From: Salipiger pentaromativorans | GTDB lineage: Bacteria > Pseudomonadota > Alphaproteobacteria > Rhodobacterales > Rhodobacteraceae | Assembly: GCF_024721115.1 (NCBI RefSeq) | Contig: NZ_JAMDHK010000003.1 | Location: 233,403 to 297,402 of the forward strand | Length of the DNA: 64,000 nt | Reading direction: 5' to 3' | In this document: positions 1-8,124 of the stretch, one piece after another | Position numbering within the stretch: position 1 is the stretch's first letter | Layout: every line of letters begins with the position of its first letter | Notes under the pieces: model-generated | What the model was told of the DNA's origin: nothing | The model's input: only the letters and a program-made list of their open reading frames with translations | The model's database searches: none | Made by a program: the position numbers and the translations under genes

Positions 1-174
1 TCCACCCTGAAAGGATATGATCCATCCCCTATGACCGTTATTCACATTCGGCATAACTTTCAGGACAACCACCTGGATATAAACACACTTGCAAAATACA
101 GCACCCGCCCACAGCACGCCCCATCGAAACCAGAGAACAACGTTGAATCTGAAATCTTCAGAAACAAAATAGAC
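1..174. other. Left edge without a supported gene
   Basis: This stretch is clearly poorer in GC than the rest of the window and holds only a 60-codon reading frame on the plus strand that starts without a ribosome binding site and shows no recognisable domain. I see no promoter or repeat that I could defend. It probably is the tail of an intergenic region whose owner lies outside the window. Confidence 0.5.
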
Positions 175-207
175 ACCCCCCTCAAAAAAAGAGAGGGTCA
201 TTTTATT
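175..207 (+). terminator. Terminator-like hairpin for a rightward transcript
   Basis: An imperfect 8-9 bp stem (ACCCC-CTC against GAG-GGGT) closes an all-A loop and is followed by CATTTTATT. It could end a transcript that enters from the left of the window. No upstream gene is visible, so the assignment rests on the hairpin alone. Confidence 0.35.
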
Positions 208-237
208 CCATAAAGATCCCCGCCATTAATAGGGATC
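208..237 (-). terminator. Terminator of the leftward catabolic/ABC operon
   Basis: Arms GATCCC (215-220) and GGGATC (232-237) form a 6 bp stem with an 11-nt loop, 19 nt past the stop codon of the lysR-type gene. On the minus strand the hairpin runs into TTTATGGAAT, a modest T tract. It is well placed to end the long leftward operon. Confidence 0.45.
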
Positions 238-256
238 GCAATTCAAGGAATGCGCC

Positions 257-1189
257 TCAGACGCAATCCTTCTCCCGCGGCGCAACCGCCCCGGACCAGC
301 CCGATCCGCCGGCGGTCTCGCGCAGGATCTGGAGGATCTCCTTCCGGCATTCCCGCACCGCGCGGCTATGGTTCCGCATCGGGTTGGAATAGAGCGCCCA
401 GCCCAGGGTCAGCCCCTCGACCGGCGCCCAGAGCACCCGGCCGCTGGCGACAGGGTTGGTCATCGCGCTGGCCGGAACGACGGTGTAGCCGAGCCCGGTC
501 GCCGAAAGCTCCAGGCAGAGCGCCAGCGTGTCCGTCTCCATCGCGACGTCGAGCGTGGCGCCCTTGCGGGCCATCTCGTGCTCGAATTTCGCGCGCAGCA
601 GGTTCGGTCTGGCCGGGATGATCATCTTGCGGCCCGCCAGATCCCGAATACGGACGGGCCGGTCGGGCGACAACCCGGACCGCGGCCCGCCGGCAAGCAC
701 CAGCGGCTCGCGCACCAGCAACCGTTGGCGGTGCTCCTGATTGAGCGAGGTGTCTTCCGGCGCGATGCACATATCCAACAGCCCGGCGTCCATCTGCTCG
801 CGCAGCATATGGCTGACGGTCTCGCTGACCCGCACCTTGATCCCCAGGTTCCGGGTAAGGATCCGCTCGGCGAATTTCCGGGTCAGCACGCTGCGCAATG
901 CGGTGGGAAACCCGATGGTTACATTGCCCTGCGCTTTCTGGCCGATCTGTTCGCGCAGCAGATCGAACTGCCGCAGCAGCGGCCGGCTCTGGTCGCGCAG
1001 GATCTTCCCCGCCTCCGTCGTCCGGACCCCGCCACGGCTGCGCACCAGAAGATCGGTGCCAACCTCATGTTCGAGCAGCGCCAGATTGCGCGACAGGGTC
1101 GGCTGGGACATCCCCAGGTCGATGGCGGCCTTGTTGATGCTGCCCAGCTCGACGATGCGGAGAAAATACCCCAAGAGCTTGATGTCCAT
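257..1189 (-). CDS. LysR-family transcriptional regulator
   Basis: A 310-aa LysR-type regulator, of normal length for the family. The N-terminal winged helix-turn-helix (about residues 1-60) is clear (AAIDLGMSQPTLSRNLA), and the rest matches the effector-binding periplasmic-binding-protein fold (residues about 90-295). The start is an ATG preceded by GGAGGGG. It lies 21 nt downstream of the ABC ATPase gene on the same strand, so it is probably the last gene of the transporter operon rather than a divergently placed regulator. Inference: it senses the imported substrate or its CoA thioester and controls the upstream catabolic genes. The inducer cannot be read from sequence. Confidence 0.9.
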   Translation of the reverse strand: MDIKLLGYFLRIVELGSINKAAIDLGMSQPTLSRNLALLEHEVGTDLLVRSRGGVRTTEAGKILRDQSRPLLRQFDLLREQIGQKAQGNVTIGFPTALRSVLTRKFAERILTRNLGIKVRVSETVSHMLREQMDAGLLDMCIAPEDTSLNQEHRQRLLVREPLVLAGGPRSGLSPDRPVRIRDLAGRKMIIPARPNLLRAKFEHEMARKGATLDVAMETDTLALCLELSATGLGYTVVPASAMTNPVASGRVLWAPVEGLTLGWALYSNPMRNHSRAVRECRKEILQILRETAGGSGWSGAVAPREKDCV

Positions 1190-1210
1190 ATCCCCCTCCG
1201 GCGCCCGGGC

Positions 1211-1969
1211 TCAGCCCGCGTCCCGCGTCCGCTTGCCCAGATAGGCGTCATAGATCCGGTGATCCTCCAAAAGCGCCTCGCTGCGGCCCTCCATCGTCAC
1301 CAGACCGTTCTCCAGCACATAGGCCCGCGTGCTGACCTGAAGCGCCGCGCGGGCGTTCTGCTCGACCAGCACGATGGCGGTGCCGGCATCCGTCAGGTCG
1401 GAGATGATGCTGAAGATCTCCCGCGTGATGATCGGTGACAGGCCGAGGCTGGGCTCGTCCAGCATCAGAAGCTGCGGCTTCGACATCAGCGCCCGGCCCA
1501 GCACAAGCTGCGCGCGTTCGCCGCCCGACAGCGTGCCCGCCTGCTGGCGCAGCCGCTCCTTCAGCTTGGGAAACCGGTGAAACACCTCGTCCATGGTCTG
1601 CCGGTAGTCCCGGTCGCCATTGGTGAAGGGGCGGAAGGCGCCGAGGATCAGGTTGTCTTCCACGCTCATCGTCATGAACAGCTCGCGTGTCTCGGGCACC
1701 AGGCTGACATGTTCCGCGACCCGCTGCTCGACCGTCAGCGACGCGATGTCCCGCCCGCGCAGCCGGATCTCGCCACGCGACCGGAGCAGCCCCATGATCG
1801 CCGAGAGCATGGTGGTCTTGCCGGCGCCGTTCGCGCCGATCACCGAGACGATCTCGCCCGGATCCACCCGGAGGCTCACCCCGAACAGCGCCTCGACATT
1901 GCCATAGGCGACATGCAGGTCGTTGACGGCCAGAACCGCCTCGGTCTCGTTGGAGTGTTCGGAGCTCAT
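1211..1969 (-). CDS. livF: Branched-chain-type ABC transporter ATPase (LivF-like)
   Basis: A 252-aa cytoplasmic ATPase of the HAAT (hydrophobic amino acid/aromatic acid) ABC import family. Walker A GANGAGKTT (about residue 45), the signature LSGGERAQL, and Walker B LLMLDEPSLGL are all intact. The ATG overlaps the stop codon of the preceding permease-ATPase fusion (ATGA, 1966-1969), and AGAGGAAG serves as ribosome binding site, so translation is probably coupled. It pairs with the ATPase half of the fusion to power import. Although named livF by homology, the neighbouring CoA ligases and hydratase argue for a carboxylic or aromatic acid substrate rather than leucine. Confidence 0.93.
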   Translation of the reverse strand: MSSEHSNETEAVLAVNDLHVAYGNVEALFGVSLRVDPGEIVSVIGANGAGKTTMLSAIMGLLRSRGEIRLRGRDIASLTVEQRVAEHVSLVPETRELFMTMSVEDNLILGAFRPFTNGDRDYRQTMDEVFHRFPKLKERLRQQAGTLSGGERAQLVLGRALMSKPQLLMLDEPSLGLSPIITREIFSIISDLTDAGTAIVLVEQNARAALQVSTRAYVLENGLVTMEGRSEALLEDHRIYDAYLGKRTRDAG

Positions 1970-3738
1970 GCTTCCTCTCCCAGATAGGCCCTGATGACCT
2001 CGCGGTCGCTCTGGACATCCGCGGGCGTGCCTTCGGCGATCTGGCGGCCGAAGTTCATCACGACCACCCGGTCGGCCAGCCCCATCACGAACTCCATGTC
2101 ATGCTCCACCAGCACGATGCCCAGCCCCTCGGCGCGCAGCGACCGCAGCAGATCCGCCAGGGCGCGCTTTTCGGTCAGCCGCAGCCCCGCCGCCGGTTCG
2201 TCCAGCAGCAGAAGATAGGGATCGGAGGCAAGCGCCCGCGCGATCTCGACGATGCGCTGGTCGCCGAGCGGCAGGTCGGTGGGCGACAGCGCCTCCTTGC
2301 CCTGCAATCCGACCCGCGCGATCTGCGCCGCCGCCTCGCCAAGCATGCCCGCATTCTCGGCGCGTTCGGCGCGCAGCGATGCGGCAACGAACCCCGCGCG
2401 GCCACGCAGATGCGTGCCCAGCGCGACATTCTCCAGCGTCGTCATGGTGGGGACGAGCTTCACATGCTGAAAGGTCCGGCTGATCCCAAGCTCGGTGATC
2501 CGGTTCGGCAGCCGTCCGCTCACCTGGTCGCCGCAGAAGGACACCGTGCCGGAACTGGGTTTAAGAACGCCGGTGATGATATTGAAAAGTGTGGTTTTTC
2601 CGGCGCCGTTCGGCCCGATGAGCGCAACAATCTCGCCGGCCCGCACGGACATGGTGACATCGTCGATGGCCACCAGCCCGGCAAAGCGCTTGCCGACATT
2701 GGTGATGCTGAGCAGCTCTGCACCGGGGTCCTTGCGGAGCTTGCGCGGCAGCGTCCGGCCGCCGCTCGGGCTGCGGTCGGGCGTGCGCAGCGCGGGCAGC
2801 ACGCCGCCGACCCGCCGCGCCAGGGACCAGAGCCCGCCGGGGCTCCATTGCAGGATCGCCACCACCGCGACGCCAAAGACCAGCGCCTCGATATTGACGT
2901 TGCTGCCGAGCAGCTTGGGCAGCGTATTGGTCAGCACGTCCTTGAGCGCGACGACGATCCCCGCCCCCAGCAGCGCCGCGACCACCGAGCCGGTGCCGCC
3001 GATCACCGCCATGAAGAGATATTCCATGCTGGCGATCAGGTTGAATGGCGCCGGGCTGACAAAGCGCTGCATATAGGCAAAGAGCCAGCCGGCGATGGCG
3101 GCAAGCATCGCCGCCGCGACAAAGATCGCGATGCGGGTGCGGAAGATGTCGATGCCCATCGCCGAGACCATGACACCGCCGCTTTTCAGCGCCCGCACCG
3201 CGCGGCCCTCGCGCGAGTGCAGCAGGTTGTGCACGGCGATCATCATCGCGATGACGATGCTCCATTCGAGATAGAAAAAGGCCCGCGCCTGGGTCAGCGA
3301 CACGCCCAGAACCGTGATCCCGGGAATATTGCCGATCCCCGTATGACCGCCCAGCATGTCCAGCGTACCGAAGAGGTAATAGGCCCCAAGCCCCCAGGCG
3401 ATGGTCGCGATGGAAAGGTAATAGCCCGAGAGCCGCAGCGTGATCGCGCCGACCAGCAGCGCCAGGGCGAAATTCACCGCAAGCATGATGACCAGCGTCA
3501 GCCCCGCCGGCATCGCATGGGCGGTGGCGAGATAGGCGGTCGTATAGGCGCCGACGCCGACAAAGGCCGCCTGTCCGAACGAGATCAGCCCGCCGATGCT
3601 GGTGAGCAGGTAGAGCCCGGTCGCCACCAGCGTGGCGATCCCGACATAATTCATCAACACGATACGGTGTTCGGAAAAGACCAGCGGCGCCGCGAAAAGC
3701 GCGAAGATCGCGGCGGCGGCGAAAACGAGACGGCTCAT
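1966..3738 (-). CDS. Fused ABC permease-ATPase (LivM-LivG fusion)
   Basis: A 590-aa protein that joins two usually separate HAAT transporter parts. Residues about 1-310 are a LivM-type permease with many hydrophobic helices; residues about 345-590 are a LivG-type ATPase with Walker A GPNGAGKTT (near residue 372), a degenerate signature LPLGDQ, and Walker B LLLLDEPAAGL. I chose the ATG at 3738, not the longer frame, because it overlaps the stop of the upstream permease gene (ATGA) and begins directly with the first membrane helix (MSRLVFAAAAIFALFAA). The fusion keeps the permease and its ATPase at 1:1 stoichiometry. Such fusions occur elsewhere in this family but are less common than separate genes. 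Confidence 0.92.
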   Translation of the reverse strand: MSRLVFAAAAIFALFAAPLVFSEHRIVLMNYVGIATLVATGLYLLTSIGGLISFGQAAFVGVGAYTTAYLATAHAMPAGLTLVIMLAVNFALALLVGAITLRLSGYYLSIATIAWGLGAYYLFGTLDMLGGHTGIGNIPGITVLGVSLTQARAFFYLEWSIVIAMMIAVHNLLHSREGRAVRALKSGGVMVSAMGIDIFRTRIAIFVAAAMLAAIAGWLFAYMQRFVSPAPFNLIASMEYLFMAVIGGTGSVVAALLGAGIVVALKDVLTNTLPKLLGSNVNIEALVFGVAVVAILQWSPGGLWSLARRVGGVLPALRTPDRSPSGGRTLPRKLRKDPGAELLSITNVGKRFAGLVAIDDVTMSVRAGEIVALIGPNGAGKTTLFNIITGVLKPSSGTVSFCGDQVSGRLPNRITELGISRTFQHVKLVPTMTTLENVALGTHLRGRAGFVAASLRAERAENAGMLGEAAAQIARVGLQGKEALSPTDLPLGDQRIVEIARALASDPYLLLLDEPAAGLRLTEKRALADLLRSLRAEGLGIVLVEHDMEFVMGLADRVVVMNFGRQIAEGTPADVQSDREVIRAYLGEEA

Positions 3739-4787
3739 GCCTCTTCCTCCAGGTCTTGGTGGCCGGCAAGCACGAAGCGCCACATGAGCAGCGGGATCAG
3801 CAGGCTGAACAGGATGATCTCCTTGTAGGCACTGGCGAAAAACGCCGAGTAGGATTCGATAAGCCCGAGGATGACGGCGCCCGCGGCGGCGGCCGGAAAG
3901 CTCGCAAGCCCGCCGAAGACCGCCGCGATCAGCCCTTTCAGCGTCAGCACGAGCCCGGTGTCGTAATAGATCGTGGTGATGGAACCGATCAGGATGCCCG
4001 AGACACAGCCGATCGCCGAGGCCATCGCAAAGGACAACATGCCGCTTTGGGCGGTGCTGATGCCCATCAGCCGCGCGCCCACCCGGTTGGAGGCGGTGGC
4101 GATCAGCGACTTTCCATAGACCGAATTGCTGAAGAACAGGAACAGCACCACAATCAGCAGGAGGCTTGTCACGATGATCGCGATCACCTGCCCCGAGATC
4201 AGCACCGGACCAAGCGCGAACTGGGCATCGGTCAGCGCCGGGGTGCGCCAGCCCTCGGCCCCGAAAAAGATCAGCGACAGGCTGATGATGACGAAATGCA
4301 CCGCCGTGGCAACGACCATCAGCACCAGAATGCTCTTGTCCGCCAGCGGCTGGAAGGCGATCCGGTAAAGCAGCGGGCCGATGGGCCCAACCAGCGCGAT
4401 CGTGGCGAGGATGTCGATGGCCAGCCCCAGTTCCTTGCCCGAGAACCAGGCGACGCCGCCGCCGACCAGCGCCGGCACCAGCAGGCAGAACAGCACCGCC
4501 CGCAGCGCCCGCCGGCGGCTGCGTTCCCGCAGCGCCTGCGCGCCTTCCATCGCGAAGGCCAGCAGCGCAAGCCCGGCAAGGATCCAGACGGTGCCCGGCA
4601 CCCGGCCCAGCTGCAACTGCGACAGGGTCAGCGCACCGAGGACGAGAAAGTCGCCCTGCGCGACGAAAAGCACGCGCGTCGTCGTGAACACGAGGATGAT
4701 CGCGATCGCCATCAGGCAGTAGATCGCCGCACTGTTGAGCCCGTCCTGCAAGAGGAAGGTGAAGATGCCGAAATCCATCCGGAGCAC
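3735..4787 (-). CDS. livH: Branched-chain-type ABC permease (LivH-like)
   Basis: A 350-aa inner-membrane permease of the HAAT family, rich in hydrophobic segments. The typical LivH N-terminal stretch is present (LLQDGLNSAAIYCLMAIAI) and the C-terminal core has GLIAAVFGGLASFPAA, matching the family's 'GGxGxxxGA' cytoplasmic loop that docks to the ATPase. It is longer than a minimal LivH (about 290-310 aa) because of an arginine-rich loop near residues 70-95. It lies 69 nt downstream of the binding-protein gene and is followed by an ATGA overlap with the fused permease-ATPase, forming the second transmembrane subunit of the importer. Confidence 0.92.
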   Translation of the reverse strand: MLRMDFGIFTFLLQDGLNSAAIYCLMAIAIILVFTTTRVLFVAQGDFLVLGALTLSQLQLGRVPGTVWILAGLALLAFAMEGAQALRERSRRRALRAVLFCLLVPALVGGGVAWFSGKELGLAIDILATIALVGPIGPLLYRIAFQPLADKSILVLMVVATAVHFVIISLSLIFFGAEGWRTPALTDAQFALGPVLISGQVIAIIVTSLLLIVVLFLFFSNSVYGKSLIATASNRVGARLMGISTAQSGMLSFAMASAIGCVSGILIGSITTIYYDTGLVLTLKGLIAAVFGGLASFPAAAAGAVILGLIESYSAFFASAYKEIILFSLLIPLLMWRFVLAGHQDLEEEA

Positions 4788-4808
4788 CCTTTCGGTAAGA
4801 TCTGTCTG

Positions 4809-4826
4809 GCGGGCGGACCGCCGCCG
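4809..4826 (-). promoter_or_regulatory. Hairpin between binding-protein and permease genes
   Basis: The 69-nt gap between the binding-protein stop and the permease start contains a GC-only inverted repeat (GGCGG / CCGCC). Hairpins at this position commonly stabilise the upstream message so that the binding protein is made in excess of the membrane parts. No T tract follows, so it is not a simple terminator. Confidence 0.3.
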
Positions 4827-4856
4827 TGACGGGGCGGCCCGGCCGGTCTCAGCGCG

Positions 4857-6008
4857 TCACGGCTTCAGCTTGAACGCGCCGTCGGTGACCTGGACGAGCA
4901 CGACGCTGCGCTCATCGACCCCGGTGTGGTCCTCGGGGGTCATCGCATAGATCGCCGTGGCCCCGATCACCTCGTCGCCGCTGTTCTCGATCGCCGCGCG
5001 CACCGCCGCGCGATAGGCCCCGGTTCCGGGCTCGGCGGTTTCGGCGGCCTTGACCGCCGCGGTGGCGGCAAGCACGAAGGCGTCATAGGAATAGCCCGCG
5101 AAGGCGTTCTTGCTGCCGGCGCCGAACGCGGCCTCGTAAAGCGCCGCCGCCGCGGCTGCGGTCGCCTTCAGCGGATGGTCTTCGGGCAGTTGCTCGCCGA
5201 CGACGAAGGGACCCGAGGGCGCAATCGCGCCTTCGACCTTGGCCCCGCCGACCCGCAGGAACTCGGGGATGATCGTGGCGTGGGTGTGGAAGATCGGGCC
5301 CTTGAAACCGCGCTCGACTAGCGTCACGTTCGGCAGCGCGGCGGCAACGCCCGAGGCCCCCACCAGCACCGCGTCGGGACGGGCAGCGACCAGCTTCAGG
5401 ACCTGGCCGGCAACGCTGGTGTCGGCGCGGGCGAACCGCTCTTCGGCGACCACGGAAATGCCGGTGCCTTCGGTGATGGCCTGAAACGCGCCAAGCACGA
5501 TGTCGCCCCAGGCATCGCTGTAGCCGATATAGCCGACGCGCGTCACACCCTCCGCTTTCATGTCGTTCACAACCGGCGTCAGCATCGTGTCCACCGCATG
5601 TGGCACGACAAAGACCCAGTCCATGCCCTTGACCTGCTGGTTGACCGCCGAGAGGGCCAGAAAAGGCGTCTGGGTCTCTTCCGCCACTTCCGCGATAGCC
5701 AGCGCCGCCGGAGAGCTCGACCCGCCGATGATGATATCGACCTTATCCTCGTTGATCACCTTGCGCGCATTGCGCACCGAGGTCGAGGGATCCGACGCAT
5801 CGTTGAGATGGATGAGGCGGAAGCTCTCGCCGCCGAAAGTGTCCGGCACGACCGTGAGCATATTGTTATAGGGGATCCCGATCGAGGCGTTCGGGCCGGT
5901 GGTGCTCAGCAACACGCCGATGCGGATTTCCGCGGCGGCGGCCGTCGCCATGACGGATACGGACAATGCCGCAGCCAGGACATGGCCCATCTTCTTTCGA
6001 AATTCCAT
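4857..6008 (-). CDS. ABC transporter periplasmic substrate-binding protein
   Basis: A 383-aa type I periplasmic binding protein (Peripla_BP_6 / HAAT family). Residues 1-26 are a Sec signal peptide ending in ATAAAAEIRIG; the mature protein starts with the family hallmark IRIGVLLSTTGPNASIG. The ATG has a strong GGGAGGAA site. It is the first of the transporter genes, followed by permease, fused permease-ATPase and ATPase, and lies 79 nt after the acyl-CoA ligase gene on the same strand. In this family members linked to CoA ligases usually bind aromatic or aliphatic carboxylates; that is inference here, as ligand-contacting residues cannot be judged by eye. Confidence 0.92.
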   Translation of the reverse strand: MEFRKKMGHVLAAALSVSVMATAAAAEIRIGVLLSTTGPNASIGIPYNNMLTVVPDTFGGESFRLIHLNDASDPSTSVRNARKVINEDKVDIIIGGSSSPAALAIAEVAEETQTPFLALSAVNQQVKGMDWVFVVPHAVDTMLTPVVNDMKAEGVTRVGYIGYSDAWGDIVLGAFQAITEGTGISVVAEERFARADTSVAGQVLKLVAARPDAVLVGASGVAAALPNVTLVERGFKGPIFHTHATIIPEFLRVGGAKVEGAIAPSGPFVVGEQLPEDHPLKATAAAAAALYEAAFGAGSKNAFAGYSYDAFVLAATAAVKAAETAEPGTGAYRAAVRAAIENSGDEVIGATAIYAMTPEDHTGVDERSVVLVQVTDGAFKLKP

Positions 6009-6087
6009 TTCTTCCTCCCTTTGATTTATTGTGTTTTTCGTCCCGAAGCCTCGGCGGCGTCCTCCACTCCGCCGCCGGGGCCCGTCT

Positions 6088-7632
6088 TTACTCGGCGGCG
6101 CGCAGCGCGCGCTTGAGTATTTTTCCGGTCGAGGTCATCGGCAATTCGGGACGGAATTCCACGATGCGCGGGTATTTGTAATTCGCCATTTGCGCCTTGC
6201 CCCAGGCGATCAGCGCATCGGCGGTCAGCGCCGCGCCCTTGCGGGGCACGACCACCGCCTTGATCTCCTGGCCAAGCCGGGGGTCCGGCACCCCCACCAC
6301 CGCGACGAGAACGACATCCGGATGGGTGGACAGCACCTCCTCGATCTCGCGCGGATAGACGTTGTAGCCACCGCGAATGACCAGATCCTTGGCCCGGTCC
6401 ACGATGTAATAGAACCCCTCGGCATCCCGCCGCGCCAGATCGCCGGTGCGGAACCAGCCGCCCTCGAGACTGGCGGCGTTTTCCTCGGGGCGGTTGTAAT
6501 AGCCCTTCATGACATTGGGCCCGCGAATGACGATCTCGCCCACTTGCTCCGGCCCGTGCCCCTCGACCGGCGCGCCCTCGTCATCGACCAGACGCACCCC
6601 GATCCCCCAGCCGGGAACCCCGATGGAACCCGGCCTGTAATCCTGCTCGGGATCGAGGAACATCGTCAGCGAACATTCCGAAAGCCCGTAGACATCGAGA
6701 ACCCGGACCCCCAGCCGGTTATGGATCCGCTGGATGACATCCACCGGCGTCGGTGCCCCGCCGCAAAGGGCCACGCGCAGGGTGGCCGCGATCTCGTCGG
6801 TGGCGGCGCTCTCCTCCAGCACCTCGAGCAGACCGATATACATCGTCGGCACACCGGCGAAGAAGGTGATCTTCTCCTGCCGCATCAGCGCCACCGCCTG
6901 CGCGGGATCGAAGCGCGGCATCAGGACCAGCGTCGCCCCCGCGCCGAACCCGCCGTTCATGTGCATCGTCGCGCCGAAGGAATGAAACGGCGGCACCACG
7001 ACGAGGTGCCGTTCGTGCCGGGACAGCAGGGAACCGATGACCCGCGTGCAGGTCAGCGCGCTGACAAGCAGGTTGCTGTGGCTCAGCTCCGCGCCCTTGG
7101 GTTGCCCGGTCGTTCCCGAGGTGTAAAGGATCACCGCCGTGTCCGAGGCGGCCCGCGACACATAATCGAACCGGTCCGGCTGCCCCGCCGTGAGCGCCGC
7201 CAGCGATCCCGCGCCCGCCGGCGGCGCGCCGATGGCGATGAAATCGGTGCAGCCCGGGGCCGCCTCGAAGCCTTTGCGCCCGTTCTCGCCGATGGGCAGC
7301 TCGGGGCTGCCCTCGGCGCAAAGATAGGCCCGCGCCCCGGAATCCGTCAGTTGAAACGCGATCTCGCGCCCCTTGAGCATGACGTTCAGCGGCACCACCA
7401 CGCCACCCGCCTTCAGGATGCCGTAGTAGCAGATGTAGAATTCGGGCTGGTTGGCGCAGCTCAGCGCAACCCGGTCGCCCGGGCAGAGGCCCCTCTGCAC
7501 CAGCAGATTGGCAACCCTGTTCGCGGCGGCATCGACCTCGCGATATATCAGCCGCCGGTCGCCCGCGACAAGCGCCTCGCGCTCCGGGAAGCGCCGGGCG
7601 CTGTCTTCCAGCAGGATCGAAAGGTTGAGCAT
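6088..7632 (-). CDS. Acyl-CoA ligase (AMP-binding, class I adenylate-forming)
   Basis: A 514-aa adenylate-forming CoA ligase of the long-chain fatty acid/aromatic acid type. The P-loop motif is LYTSGTTGQPKGAELSH (near residue 170), the YGLSE motif is present (DVYGLSECS), the hinge motif reads GWFRTGDLARRD, and the catalytic C-terminal lysine lies in TSTGKILKRALR. It converts a carboxylic acid, ATP and CoA into an acyl-CoA via an acyl-AMP. The gene sits 10 nt behind the DUF35 gene and just ahead of the transporter genes, so uptake and activation are genetically linked. It is the second ligase of the region; the feruloyl-CoA-synthase-like protein at 10506-12401 is the other. Confidence 0.9.
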   Translation of the reverse strand: MLNLSILLEDSARRFPEREALVAGDRRLIYREVDAAANRVANLLVQRGLCPGDRVALSCANQPEFYICYYGILKAGGVVVPLNVMLKGREIAFQLTDSGARAYLCAEGSPELPIGENGRKGFEAAPGCTDFIAIGAPPAGAGSLAALTAGQPDRFDYVSRAASDTAVILYTSGTTGQPKGAELSHSNLLVSALTCTRVIGSLLSRHERHLVVVPPFHSFGATMHMNGGFGAGATLVLMPRFDPAQAVALMRQEKITFFAGVPTMYIGLLEVLEESAATDEIAATLRVALCGGAPTPVDVIQRIHNRLGVRVLDVYGLSECSLTMFLDPEQDYRPGSIGVPGWGIGVRLVDDEGAPVEGHGPEQVGEIVIRGPNVMKGYYNRPEENAASLEGGWFRTGDLARRDAEGFYYIVDRAKDLVIRGGYNVYPREIEEVLSTHPDVVLVAVVGVPDPRLGQEIKAVVVPRKGAALTADALIAWGKAQMANYKYPRIVEFRPELPMTSTGKILKRALRAAE

Positions 7633-7642
7633 CGCGGCACAC

Positions 7643-8074
7643 TCACCCCCCCGACTTGCGGAATTTCGCGAGCGTGACCTCGGGCGTGACGTCGTCGAAG
7701 ATCACCTCGACGGGCATGTCGAAATCCAGCTCCTCCACCCCGGTCCCGACGATATGCGACAGGACGCGCGGCCCCTCCTCCATCTCGATCACCACCTGGG
7801 CGAAGGGCACCTCGGTAAAGGACGGGTGCATCGGGCGATAGGTCGTCGTCCAGGTGTAGAGCTTGCCCTTGCCCGACGAACGCGCCCATTCCCAGCCGTC
7901 GCTGCCGCATTCCGGGCAAAGCTCGCGCGGGACGTGCCGCCAGTGCCCGCAGCCGGTGCATTTCTGAAAGCGCAGCTCGTGCTTCTTGAGCCAGCCGAAC
8001 CATTCGCCGGTCATGCCCTTCAGCCGGGGCAGCGGTTTTGTGTAATTCCCCTCGGTCGTCGTCTCTGATGCCAT
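7643..8074 (-). CDS. DUF35 zinc-ribbon/OB-fold acyl-CoA-binding protein
   Basis: A 143-aa member of the OB-fold nucleic-acid-binding-like, zinc-ribbon family (DUF35/DUF35_N). Four cysteines (C39, C42, C53, C56 in CTGC...CPEC) form the rubredoxin-like zinc knuckle; the rest is the OB fold. I start it at the ATG at 8074, preceded by GGGGAGG, instead of the longer frame at 8128. Proteins of this family are obligate partners of thiolase-like lipid-transfer proteins (known from Ltp2-ChsH2 in steroid side-chain degradation), where they hold the CoA substrate. The thiolase-like gene lies directly upstream with a 50-nt gap, which supports that partnership here. Confidence 0.88.
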   Translation of the reverse strand: MASETTTEGNYTKPLPRLKGMTGEWFGWLKKHELRFQKCTGCGHWRHVPRELCPECGSDGWEWARSSGKGKLYTWTTTYRPMHPSFTEVPFAQVVIEMEEGPRVLSHIVGTGVEELDFDMPVEVIFDDVTPEVTLAKFRKSGG

Positions 8075-8124
8075 GTCGTTTCCTCCCCGTAACCGATTGT
8101 CTGAAGCCTTGCGTCGCCGACCGG

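Noticed and set aside
31-213. A 60-codon frame at the left edge
   Set aside because: No ribosome binding site, no domain, and it runs through a terminator-like hairpin.
2101-3828. A 575-codon plus-strand reading frame
   Set aside because: Antisense to the fused permease-ATPase; no start signals and no domain.
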